Positions 54,684-64,000 of a stretch of 64,000 bases of DNA are shown one piece after another. The stretch is from Allolobophora icterica (lineage: Eukaryota > Annelida > Clitellata > Crassiclitellata > Lumbricidae): assembly GCA_963556255.1 (NCBI GenBank), contig OY744609.1:15163744-15227743 (forward strand). Direction: 5' to 3'. The notes under the pieces were generated by a model, which searched no databases, was not told where the DNA came from, and saw nothing but the letters and a program-made list of their open reading frames with translations. Each line of letters starts with the position of its first letter. The stretch's first letter is position 1. The translations under genes were made by a program, and so were the position numbers.

Positions 54684-55178
54684 TATGACGGACTCCCGGC
54701 CTACCGGATTGAGTCCCTGAATAGAATCCTGCGTACTGCTAACCGCCTTATAGGCCGCATCCACAAGTTTGGCAGAGTATCTGCGTATATGACGGATGTC
54801 CTCCACTGGCTCCCCTACCCACAGCGCATCACTTACCGAATCTCTGCCTTGGTCCGGCGGTGCTTTGAAGGCTTGGCTCCTCCATACCTGCGGGAGCTCT
54901 GCTGTCCTACCTCATGCTCGCAGCGCCGTTGCTCTCTCCGCTCAGCTGCGCAAGCTGAACTTATTGTTCCCCGAGCGCGGACAGCCATACGGCAGCGCCG
55001 TGCCTTCTCTGTGGCTGCCCCCATGACCTGGAATGGGCTCCCAACCAAGCTCCATCAATTTCCGATTGGTCATTTCACCCTGTTTCTTACTGTCCTCAAA
55101 ACTGCATTATTTGACCGTGGTTCGGCTGGGAGTGCACCTGAGTAGGCAATCTTGAAGGGGCGCTATATAAAACTACTT
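54684..55178 (+). pseudogene. CR1-like LINE RT, C-terminal part (second half)
   Basis: Encodes 'YDGLPAYRIESLNRILRTAN', 'DVLHWLPYPQRITYRISALV' and 'RRAFSVAAPMTWNGLPTKL', ending 'GSAPE' and a stop at about 55145. The tail 'GGGGCGCTATATAAAACTAC' leads into an AAT array. Confidence 0.88.
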
Positions 55179-55179
55179 T

Positions 55180-55326
<147 letters not shown>

Positions 55327-55848
55327 TGTGCTTGGCCTGTTTGACCTAAGGACCACAGGCGTAATTTGTGGGACACGAGGGGTAGGCCTACCCGTACCCT
55401 CACTTTTTGAACTGGGTTACCGTACCCCTGCTTTTTAAACGATGCCAATCAATATTTTAAATTTGAGCCTTCCGGCCTTTCCAGAGATAGCAGCCTCTAC
55501 CTTGCTTCGTGCACATAAGAAATTGGGACTCCTCACTGTTTCGATCATAGTTACGCTTCTGCTAAAGACCTAATCAAGGAACTATCTTGACATAAACAGG
55601 AACCACCTTCTCCTTTGTTTTACTTAAATACATAAGATTTAAATACAACGGTTACAGCCTTCTTGAATCACGGATAGCCAGTAAAGTAACTTTCATTCAA
55701 AACATAAACAGTTAGGCCTATTGTCTCGAAACACTTCAGTCGGATTGTCGCCTGTTACCAGAAACCTCATTTTTGAATTTTGGCTTGTGTTCTTTACACT
55801 TGTGTATCCTTCTCCACCATACACGATTTTGGACATAAATCTGAACCA
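55327..55848. other. Unassigned sequence
   Basis: No coding or repeat feature; two TAGGCCTA palindromes. Confidence 0.4.
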
Positions 55849-56015
55849 TTAATGTATGCATGTATGTATGTATGTATGTATGTATGTATGTATGTATGTA
55901 TGTATGTATATAGGCCTATGTATGTATGTATGTATGTATGTATGTATGTATGTATGTATGTATGTAGGTATGTATGTATGTATGTATGTATGTATGTATG
56001 TATGTATGTATGTAT
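55849..56015. repeat. (GTAT)n array
   Basis: GTAT units interrupted once by ATAGGCCTATG and once by GTAG. Confidence 0.97.
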
Positions 56016-56720
56016 ATTCGTTTATTGAGTAAACTGCATGGTTGTCATACCGCCACCAGGAACAACACATTTAAGAAAAGAAAGGGAAATGAACATTCAA
56101 TCGAATCGCCAGAGGGCAATAATCGGGACTATCGTCAATAACGTACTCTCTGGATGAAATTTCGATTGTCTTTCTTCGGTAGTTCAAAGTTGTGTGAGCG
56201 CGTCCGTAAGTTGCAGGGCCGGATTAACCAGTAGGCCTATGCTCAATATGCTTTAGCATGGGTCCCCGCTTGCAGAGGTGCCCCCGACTGGAGTCAGAAT
56301 ACTGCAGGACAAACAGAATTTATTAGATCAAATAATTATTGTTCACAAGAGCCATTAGTTCAGTTTAGGGAAAAATTTGCACTATAAACAAATTTGAAAT
56401 GTCAGCCACGCAATCAAGTTGAACCAACTGCTGTGTAGACCTCTCTTTGGGTCAACTGAAAGAAGTTGAGTCAATATAGGCCTAATTACAATCTATGCTG
56501 AGGTCGATTTCGTTTCTATTCCGACGCGTTTTGTTTCCCATAAACACAGCAGCGAGCAAGGTAGAGACAATTTTCGTGCTGAAACTTCTTTAGTTATTAT
56601 GGAGAAGTTGCTGATGTCGCTAAGGCAGAGAATTAATTTACGCTTACAATGACGTTCGTTATATTCCAAGCTGTAGGCCTAGCAGGTTTTTATAGTCTAG
56701 AGCCTGACAAGATTCGAGAA
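56016..56720. other. Unassigned sequence
   Basis: AT-rich; short ORFs only. No named feature. Confidence 0.4.
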
Positions 56721-56888
56721 TTTTCCATAACTTCACATTGGTCTCGAGTGCTCTCGGGTTCGTTTTTAAAAGTCTTGGTCTTGGTCTTGAGACCGAAAGT
56801 CTTGGTCTTGGTCTTGGTCTTGAGGTTCAAAGTCTTGGTCTTGGTCTTGAGGTTCAAAGTCTTGGTCTTGGTCTTGCAACTTGCAAGA

Positions 56889-57425
56889 CCAATACAATAC
56901 AATACAACTGTAATTTGATAATGCCCTCCTTACAGAATTCAGAAGTGCACATTGAAGCCAAGCAACCATTAAGATCCATAGGCACACTGGAAGAGGTAGG
57001 TTTTGAGTTTAGAGCGAAAGACAGTCTCGCTAAGAGAGTTGCGAACATGAGGAGGTAGAGAGTTCCAGATGGATTGACCGGCAACTGTGAATGAACGCCG
57101 GCCAAAGACAAGACGTGTCCCAGGAACAACATGCTTTCCAGCAGATGTTGATCGGAGGGAGCAGCGACCTTTGACAGAGTTGCAAGGTGTGACCATGGAA
57201 GATAAGTAGGATGGCAGATGATCTGCACGTGCTCTATGCATAAGGAGTGCCAGCTTGAAGCGGACCCGCTCGCAGATGGGAAGCCAGTGTAGAGAATGAA
57301 GAGCAGGTGTGATGTGTTCTCGGTATGAGAGTCCAAGACAAAGTCTTGCAGCCTGATGCAGTACTCTGGTTAGAGGAAGCAGGTTCTAAATCAGGGAGAC
57401 CATAGAGTATAGAGTTGCAGTAGTC
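56889..57425 (-). pseudogene. CR1-like LINE, last ~130 codons
   Basis: Left edge has ATACA units. Minus frames give 'RCSLRSTSAGKHVVPGTRLV', 'FGRRSFTVAGQSIWNSLPPH' and 'VRNSLSETVFRSKLKTYLFQ', the usual C-terminus. Confidence 0.82.
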
Positions 57426-57468
57426 AAGTCAAGTAGTCTTGCTTGACCAAGACCAAGACGGTTCCACG

Positions 57469-57775
57469 ACAATTCGTCTACAGACTTTCGTCTACGATAC
57501 TTAGTGTGCCGACATTTCGTCTACTATAACGTTTCGTGAACAGATCAACGATTAAAATATAACTAACAGCAGAACCTGGATGAAAGATTAAAATATAACT
57601 AAAACTAGAAGCGGGATGAACGATTAAAATATAAATTAAACTAGAAGCGAGATCAACGATTAAAATATAACTTAAACTAGAGGCGGGATCAAGGAACGTC
57701 ATAGTAGACGAAATGTCGGTAGGCGAAATGTCTGTATTCGAAGTGTCGTAGACGAAAAGTCTGTAGACGAGTTGT
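57469..57775. mobile_element. Inverted-repeat element with CATTTCGTCTAC ends
   Basis: The left arm 'ACAATTCGTCTACAGACTTT' and 'GACATTTCGTCTAC' is repeated in inverse at 57705-57775 ('GTAGACGAAATGTC', 'GTAGACGAAAAGTCTGTAGA'). Between them are four units of the ~39-bp minisatellite (inverse sense). No target duplication certain. Confidence 0.75.
57545..57690 (-). repeat. ~39-bp minisatellite motif, locus 4 (4 copies)
   Basis: 'ACTAGAAGCGGGATGAACGA' followed by TTAAAATATAACTTAA; the inverse matches the units of 41950, 43535 and 44285. Confidence 0.85.
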
Positions 57776-58399
57776 TGTGATAGGCCTACCGACCAAGACT
57801 TTTTTCAATATGAACAGTCATTTAACCCAACGCAAGAATTTTAAAAATTTATCCAATAATTACTAATACAATAATTATTGCTTTAGTATTTATGCGGTGT
57901 GAATGAAGCTTTACTGTTGCTTTGGACAATTATTTTGACTTTCTGTTATTTAGTTACCATATTGGAATGATTTCAAAACAGACTCACGATTTGTAGGCCT
58001 ACATATATATATTATACATCCAGTGCCTGTAGAACGTATATTTCATATGACAGAAATTTTATGAGGCGCACAGATCACGTCTTGGTCAGAAAATTCTGAA
58101 CGAATTGGTGTTCATAAAATGCAACAGGCATTTGGAATAACATTTCAAATGAAGAACTTTTGTAAATACGAATTCGGAATTCTCTGCAGTCTGCATTTAG
58201 AGTCGTTCTATTTGAATAAAATAAACGACTAATGTTTTCATTAAAATACCAAGTAGGCTATTCCGACTTAACAATTTTTTAGTAAGGAATAGCAGTCTGG
58301 ATATGATTGTGATTTTTGGGTCTTGGTCTCGGTCTAGGTCTGAGTTTCAAAATCTTGGTCTTGGTCTTGGTCTTGAGGTTTAAGGTCTTGACAACAATT

Positions 58400-58600
58400 A
58401 AGACTGGTAACCAGTGGAGGACATCTCGCATATATTCAGAGACATGGCCAAATTATTTAGGAATGCGCCCGACCAAGCGCGCAGCGGAACGCAGGACTTA
58501 CACGTTCGAGGCAGTTCAGTGGAATGAGGAGAAGCCCGATATAGAGGGAGCAGCAGTAGTCAGGTAATGATCGAACGCATGAACGAGAGGGAGCAGCAGT
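58400..58600 (-). pseudogene. CR1-like LINE fragment
   Basis: The minus strand reads 'FGHVSEYMRDVLHWLP' and 'LRSAARLVGRIPK' in broken frames; about 65 codons only, no tail. Confidence 0.7.
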
Positions 58601-58929
58601 AGCCTAGACAAGTAGGCCTAATGAACGCATGAACGAGAGTAGCAGTTAGTCTATTTATGTGTATGGAAAGGTTCAGGGATTTCTTGATTTGATCAGTACT
58701 CGATGAATAAATTCAGCCCAATCCTGCCAATTCCTAGATTCATCACATCGGGTTTGAGATCCGCTAGGCCTACGTACCTCAGCTAGGACTACGAGATCTG
58801 AACTGGAATTCGTCCCATCACTTAAATGTGTTTATGATTAAACTAATCGACCATAATACGTATTTAGCGCATTTCATGTTTTATTCGTTATAGAGTCGAT
58901 TAGATTTTAGATTTGTAAAGATTTAGAGA
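58601..58929. other. Unassigned sequence
   Basis: Contains two tandem 'GAACGCATGAACGAGAG' stretches (with the one at 58572). No gene. Confidence 0.4.
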
Positions 58930-59335
58930 TCCACGATCTCTTCAACTCGATGCGAGCGGCACGTCGGACGAACAGCTGGCTGCTGCTTTTGCCAGCTTCG
59001 TCTCATAAGGGTTGCCAGGATAATATAGCTTGAAGAGTTTGGTTTTCAGTCGTCAGTTGAAAGCTGCAGAAGCTTTGGAAAGAGGAGGAGTGGTAAGATT
59101 GACAGGCGAGAGAGGAGAATGAGCGAACTTGCGGATGTCTTTTGGAAGTATGTTCAAAAGAGCTGGCGCAGCGTAGATTAAGAAGCGGCTGCAAAATTTC
59201 AGAGGGGAGGGAACTGGAGGCCGAGATAGAGAAAAGTACAATAGATCTGAGAGGTGAGATGCCGAATAGCTAGCAAATGTAAGGGAGCTGAGAGGTTTGA
59301 AGAACGTGAATTTTATTATAGGTAATGGATGCGCT
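58930..59335 (-). pseudogene. LINE C-terminal fragment, diverged CR1-like
   Basis: The minus strand gives 'FLIYAAPALLNILPKDIRKF' and, after two stops, 'LKTKLFKLYYPGNPYETKLA'. The 'AAPALLN.LP..IR' block corresponds to 'GP.LWN.LP..VR' of the other LINEs. Confidence 0.7.
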
Positions 59336-59450
59336 GAAGGACTTATTGCCAGTGAAGTGATCTTGTTTTTTGTTTAAATACGTTTATTTAACGACGCCGT
59401 TATAACGACGATGATTGGCGTGAAGTGATCTGAGAACTGAGGTTTATATA

Positions 59451-61222
59451 CAGGGCTGTAGTCGAGGGTAGGCTATACGCGGGTATACAGCGTGTACTCA
59501 CCTCTTGAGACCGTATACTCACCTCACAAAATATTTATATTTATTTATATTAAAATACTGTAGCGTATACTCACAAAATACTGTATCGTATACTCACCTC
59601 TAAATTAAATTTGTTTCGGAAAAGAGTCATTTTCCGGTAAATGCATAAATTGACAATTCAGCTGTCCCCGGTCATTTCTAAGAAAACAATGCCTAGTCTG
59701 ATCATGCTAAGTGATTAGATTAAAACGTTATTGATCAGTCAACAATTTAAGACCTTTGAAAGTAATTCAGAGCAATAAAATAATTTATTACAATTTATTT
59801 TGAATTTAAAATGTTCCACTCCGTTACCGTCCCTAGGCTATCGTACATATTGCTTTCGTCTACAATTTCAAAATGATTTGCATTAAACCAAAAAATGTGA
59901 CTGTTTCTTTTATAATAAACATAATTGCATATTTCTAAATACAACTTAGAAACTTACAACTTCAGTATAATTTTTAAAAATATATTTTAACTTGTCCCCG
60001 GAAAATTATGTCCGCTCCGTTAAAATGTAAAAATTATCTCGTATCTCACAACCCTTCTAGTTCTTTGGTCCCGCAACTTAACACATCTCTTCTGTGAAGA
60101 TCTATGTAAGTAAGTATGTCTTAATACAGGATCTGAATGCTAAGACAAATTTCTTACAAATTTTCATTTATTACGTACCTCATGTGTTTTTTCATAATAC
60201 ATCCACTCCGTTACTGCATTTTTGCAATGATTATGAATAAATATAATTTAAATAATATTTTTAATATAACGTTTATAAGCTATATAATGAGTGTACCGAC
60301 GATTAATGTGGATGCATGAGAGATAATATGATATTTACCGTGCTGATACACAATTTGTCCACTCCGTTAACTGTCCACTCAGTTACCATAAATGTGACCC
60401 TTGAGGTACTAAAATTTATTCCACTGTCAGGATAAGTCGTCTACTTAAATTATCATTTCTAATACAACTTATATAACAATATATGACATTTTAAATAAAT
60501 TTTTGCTTCGGCAGACTGTTTTTTTTAAAGTTCACTTTTCACATTCTGTGCTCAATTCTCGACAAATGGTAACGGAGCGGAACTTTTTATGGTAATTTTT
60601 TATGTAATTTTGATGTTATGAGCAGATTTTTAAGACAACATCATAAATATTTTAATGTTTTTTTGTTCATTTGATCACTGGTAATGATTAGCTGAAGTGA
60701 TTTTTATTTTGTTATTTGGCCAAAAAAATACAGTCAACTTTACGTTGATTAGATTCCCTATTTTTCTTTCGGTAACGGAGTGGAACTTCTTAACAAAATT
60801 TAAAATGTGATGGAATTAAATAATCATTTGTATTGTAATTTCTTTTATATTTATTTTATAAACATTAATACTAAGAACATATTGGCATGTCAAACTACGC
60901 AGTAGGAAGCTGTCTACTATATATAAATAGCTCATATGTTTTGGTAACGGAGTAACGGAGTGGACAAACATTCCACTCCGTTTTTCGTAGGGCTATTTTC
61001 TTTCTGCTAAAAACTTCATAATTTTACATATTAGTGCAAAACCAAATATATATCAGTGAAATAGAAATATTCAAGATTTGCTTCAAACAAAAATCAATGT
61101 AATTTGCCCCCAAAAATTTTTGGCCTCTTCAATTAGTGAATGTGACATATTACCGGAAAATGACTCAAAAACTAACCGGTAGCGTGTACTCACCTCTAAT
61201 TATTTTTACCACTACAGCCCTG
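59451..61222. mobile_element. 1.77-kb hAT-like element with oriented CCACTCCGTTACC motifs
   Basis: Starts CAGGGCTGTAGT and ends with its exact inverse ACTACAGCCCTG. Flanks are TTTATATA (59443-59450) and TTTATTAT (61223-61230), an imperfect 8-bp duplication merging with a TTA array. Subterminal 'GCGTATACTCACCTC' repeats on the left have a partner 'GCGTGTACTCACCTC' at the right. The interior is non-coding but holds nine CCACTCCGTTACC-type motifs. Confidence 0.83.
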
Positions 61223-61361
61223 TTTATTATTATTATTATTATTATTATTATAGATATTTTTCCCGAGGTAGTAAAGATCCCTCGGGCTGTAAAAGAAGAT
61301 TAAAAACAGTTTATTGGTTCTCGTCTCCGACTTATTATTATTATTATTATTATTATTATTG

Positions 61362-61422
<61 letters not shown>

Positions 61423-61424
61423 AG
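61223..61424. repeat. (TTA)n arrays
   Basis: Two TTA/ATT arrays (61223-61252, 61334-61420) separated by about 80 bases of unique sequence; the second forms the tail of the LINE at 61425. Confidence 0.96.
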
Positions 61425-62310
61425 TAGTTTTATATAGCGCCCCTTCAAGACTGCCTACTCAGGAGCACTCCCAGCCCAACCACGGTCAAATAATGCAGTT
61501 TTGAGGACAGTAAGAAACAGGGTGAAATGACCAATCGGTAATTGACGGAGCTTGGTAGGGAGCCCATTCCAGGTCATGGGGGCAGCCACAGAGAAGGCAC
61601 GGCGCTGCCGTATGGCTGTCCGCGCTCGGGGAACAATAAGTTCAGCGTGCGCAGCTGAGCGGAGAGAGCAACGGCGCTGCGAGCATGAGGTAGGACAGCA
61701 GAGCTCCCGCAGGTATGGAGGGCCAAGCCTTCGAAGCACCGCCGGACCAAGGCAGAGATTCGGTAAGTGATGCGCTGTGGGTAGGGGAGCCAGTGGAGGA
61801 CATCCCTCATATACGCAGATACTCTGCCAAACTTGGGGATGCGGCCTATAAGGCGGTCAGCAGTACGCAGGATTCTATTCAGGGACTCAATCCGGTAGGC
61901 CGGGAGTCCGTCATATATGGCACTGCAGTAGTCCAATCGAGAAACAACAAAAGCATGGACAAGTGTGGAAGCTGCACCGGGAGACAAAGAACGGGAGATC
62001 ACCTTGAGTTGCCGGAGCTGGTAATAGCAACTGCGGGAGAGAAGATTTATGTGCCGCGTGAATGCAAGTTCCTGGTCCAGGATGACTCCCAAGTCCCGGA
62101 CCCAGGTCGAGAAAGAAAGATGTGGGAATTGCAAGGCAAGAGAAGACATATCTATTTTAGAGAGCTGCTGGGGAGTGCCAAGCCAAATAAACTGCGTCTT
62201 GGCGGGGTTTAGCCGCAGGCGGTTTGAGGACACCCAGGCCTGCAGGGACTCCATGGCATGGGTCATGGTTTCCACCGCTGCAACAGCGCGGACAGCCGGG
62301 CAGTGTATAT
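61425..62310 (-). pseudogene. CR1-like LINE, near-identical inverted copy of 53350-55178
   Basis: The minus strand encodes 'SNRLRLNPAKTQFIWLGTPQ', 'RDLGVILDQELAFTRHINLL', 'YDGLPAYRIESLNRILRTAD', 'RDVLHWLPYPQRITYRISAL' and 'RRAFSVAAPMTWNGLPTKLR'. Frame 62275-61574 stays open for 233 codons; one shift near 61715 is needed to reach the normal end. It is 5'-truncated just after motif C, at 'YIHCPAVRAVAAV'. Confidence 0.88.
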
Positions 62311-62550
62311 AGAGCGGCAGAGACTTGAACGCTTCACTGCCAAACTCAAGCGAGTGGGCTACCTTTCAGACAGTGCGCTGACTGTCGCGGAACAAGTTGG
62401 TCAAACCGAGCACCGACTCCTCCAGGCGGTAATATGTAATTCTGACCACGTTCTCAACAGTCTCTTTCCATCTAGAGTTAGTCTGAGCCCAGGGCTTAGA
62501 CCTCGTGCCCACCCCTTTCAACTCCCACCGAAGGATGACAAAAACTAGGC
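62311..62550 (+). pseudogene. CR1-like LINE, last ~75 codons (plus strand)
   Basis: 'RQRLERFTAKLKRVGYLSDS', 'QAVICNSDHVLNSLFP' and 'LRPRAHPFQLPPKDDKN' correspond to the end of the LINE family at 738-1265. Directly abuts the 5' truncation of the minus-strand LINE. Confidence 0.78.
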
Positions 62551-62780
62551 CTATGCCTCGTAGGCCTATTCTATATAATGACTAGGGTGGATCGAAAGTA
62601 CATGGTAAATTTTTTTTTCTTAAATAACTATTATTAATAGTGGGCAAAAGTTGCCTATTGGTATTACAAACACACAGTGAAAATTTGGTAATTATTGTGC
62701 ATCATCTTGAGGGTCCCCAAGGACTTTGAAATTTTACTATTATGGGAAATATTATGGATATTATCGTAAATCATCAGACA
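62551..62780. other. Unassigned sequence
   Basis: Non-coding; two TAGGCCTA palindromes at the left. Confidence 0.4.
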
Positions 62781-62875
62781 CGACAACATCTTGCGCACTG
62801 GGAGCGCCTCTGAACGGTTCATCCTACTAGATGTGCTTTATAAATGTTTGAATACAATGCAATACAATACAATAG
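62781..62875 (+). mobile_element. CR1/L2-like LINE, terminal ~90 bp with ACAAT tail
   Basis: 'GCGCACTGGGAGCGCCTCTG' and 'GTGCTTTATAAATGTTTG' followed by AATAC/ACAAT units. It is the conserved 3'-terminal stem region without any ORF. Confidence 0.78.
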
Positions 62876-62879
62876 ATGT

Positions 62880-63170
62880 ACCGTATTAACAAATCATAGC
62901 GTACATTCTTATGCATAACTCAATTGCACAAATGTTAATTCGCAACAACGTTCAGGCTAAATGACACGATAATCAATTGTGTGTGAAACGTTGGCATTAT
63001 CAATCGAGATTCTAGCCGGGATCGGATAAAGGCAAACCGATGCTGACGATTCAATAAACAGCTTGACGCAGCGTTCCACAGCCTGCATTATGACAAGGTA
63101 ACTTAGGCCAGTTAGCTATGGGCGGTTCACCGCTAGTCACAAATAGCTTTAAATGTCCCTCCGAAATGTC
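62880..63170. other. Unassigned sequence
   Basis: No features recognised. Confidence 0.4.
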
Positions 63171-63175
63171 ACTCG

Positions 63176-63790
63176 TCAGCGGCTGTTCATTATGTGTGAG
63201 TTTTGCCAGTCGATCAAGTCAAAGACCTCACGTGCGTCAAATCTGAGTTCTGGTAGGCCTACTTTGAATTGTCGCACAGCTGATGTTCGAGTTGACGAAC
63301 TCGTCTTAAGAATGCGACGAATTCCGAGTTCGCCTGCGTGCTGACGATCATCTGTAATCATGGAGAGAAGTAGGTTTTCCGGATAGGCAAAATAGGCATT
63401 CCGCTGTATAACAGGATCGACAATGCGTTTCTGTTCAACTGTAAGATAGCGGGAAAGCTGGAAGGAGCGGAGCAAAATGTTTTGCACCATCTTTGCACGA
63501 CGGCCAATAGCCTTGATGCTGAACCACATCGGAGCATACGCCTTCATGTTATATGCCGCAATTATCTGGTAGTTGGCAGATGGTTCAGCTGTTGCGATGT
63601 ACAAATGGAGATGTTGACTCGCAGTTGTAAGCCACCTTGAGTGACTTAATTTTCCGGGGTTTCGTTTAGATAAGTCATGTGGGCAGTGACCGTCAGAAAC
63701 AGTGTTTGTTATTCCAACAGATATTTCTGGTCTGTACCGAGTTCCTTTAAGTTGGCAGTGGTTTCATTAGCTTCATATACTTGTCATGGT
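63176..63790 (-). pseudogene. Broken gene of an uncharacterised animal family
   Basis: The minus strand, reading from 63790, gives 'TTANLKELGTDQKYLLE', then a frame change near 63714, then 'CPHDLSKRNPGKLSHSRWLT', 'ATAEPSANYQIIAAYNMKAY', 'APMWFSIKAI', 'RYLTVEQKRIVDPVIQRNAY' and 'YPENLLLSMITDD'. I recall the pattern 'KPGKL.HSRWLTTA' and 'YAPMWF.IK' from a large family of unnamed proteins in Hydra, insects and other invertebrates, often in repeats. No biochemical role is known to me. The upstream border may be an AG splice acceptor at about 63787. Confidence 0.6.
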
Positions 63791-64000
63791 AAGAAAAGAT
63801 ACCTAACTGAGGATCTGCGTGCATCCTCCCATGTCCTAGAGACTCTGAGGTCATGCTCTAGCTCTCTCTATGCTCCGAAGTGTCAAGGGCTCATGGGTTC
63901 CCTCATCGGGCCTACATACGGTTGCTGGCGCGACCACTGTTGCTCGGCTTCTGTATGCAGCCCCGGCGTGGTGGGATTGCGCTACCGCTGAAGACCGTGC
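63791..64000. other. Right edge, unassigned
   Basis: Short frames only; could hold intron or upstream sequence of the preceding broken gene. Confidence 0.35.

Larger units (their letters stand above)
56735..58395. mobile_element. CTTGGTCTTGG-family MITE, copy split by a LINE and a foldback
   Basis: Left part 56735-56888 has 'GGTCTTGGTCTTGAGGTTCA' units. The core from 57785 to 58315 matches 51530-52850 ('GTAAATACGAATTCGGAATT', 'CAGTCTGGATATGATTGTG'). The right part 58316-58395 has further GGTCTTGG units. A CR1-like LINE (56889-57425) and the 57469-57775 element are inserted between. Confidence 0.85.

Noticed and set aside
56690..56918. Leu/Val- and Asp/Gln-rich ORFs at the CTTGGTCTTGG element
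   Set aside because: Created by the tandem GTCTTGGTCTTG units; no conservation beyond the DNA repeat.

Overview
This is a stretch of animal (metazoan) nuclear DNA made almost entirely of transposable elements, many of them nested, truncated and broken. There are no operons, ribosome-binding sites, rRNA genes or CRISPR arrays. The repertoire (hAT and PIF/Harbinger-like MITEs, a foldback element, Helitron pieces, Ty3/Gypsy LTR elements, CR1/L2-like LINEs, endonuclease-RT LINEs and a tRNA-derived SINE) and a strong excess of the palindromic 8-mer TAGGCCTA suggest a marine invertebrate. A deuterostome such as an echinoderm or hemichordate is my guess, but the species cannot be fixed from the window.

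Layout. 1-4.2 kb: minus-strand Gypsy integrase remnants beside copies of an LTR-like repeat, with CR1-like LINE tails. 4.97-8.95 kb: endonuclease-RT LINE A, split by a minus-strand LINE, an AT/GTAT microsatellite and a 175-bp insert. 9.9-20.1 kb: three MITEs with hAT-type ends (9924-10471, 18049-18731, 18880-20105), one PIF-like MITE (12964-13432) inside a 2.2-kb inverted-ended element carrying gene fragments, a CR1-like LINE and several simple or tandem repeats. 20.4-28.96 kb: a deep nest. A minus-strand LINE was split by LINE B; LINE B was split by a complete LTR retrotransposon (21470-25416, 726-bp LTRs, TSD GCGGC) and by a foldback transposon (25665-26906, TSD GATAAGAGGG). 29-32.6 kb: LINE ends, a further RT-associated fragment, ATT/CAT arrays and a PIF-like MITE split by a tRNA-derived SINE. 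33-41.7 kb: inverted copies of a 240-bp-plus-CTGT module on either side of a broken two-exon transposase-like gene. 42-48 kb: Helitron pieces and a pile of LINEs. 50.4-64 kb: more LINEs, three further MITEs, a CTTGGTCTTGG-rich MITE family, and a broken unnamed gene at the right edge.

The only recognisable host-type gene is at 48474-49879: an intronless homologue of germ cell-less (GMCL1, a BTB/BACK CUL3 adaptor). It is readable over almost the whole family core but interrupted by one frameshift near 49390, so it is a retrocopy/pseudogene or carries a sequencing error. The other genes do not form a pathway; they are the machinery, or remains of the machinery, of mobile elements. The most unusual items are the foldback element with CGAATCGCCGAA arrays and two internal palindromes; the LTR element in which gag is fused directly to RNase H; a 40-bp perfect palindrome with 8-bp target duplications; a 1.77-kb element studded with oriented CCACTCCGTTACC motifs; and a ~39-bp minisatellite motif shared by four separate loci.
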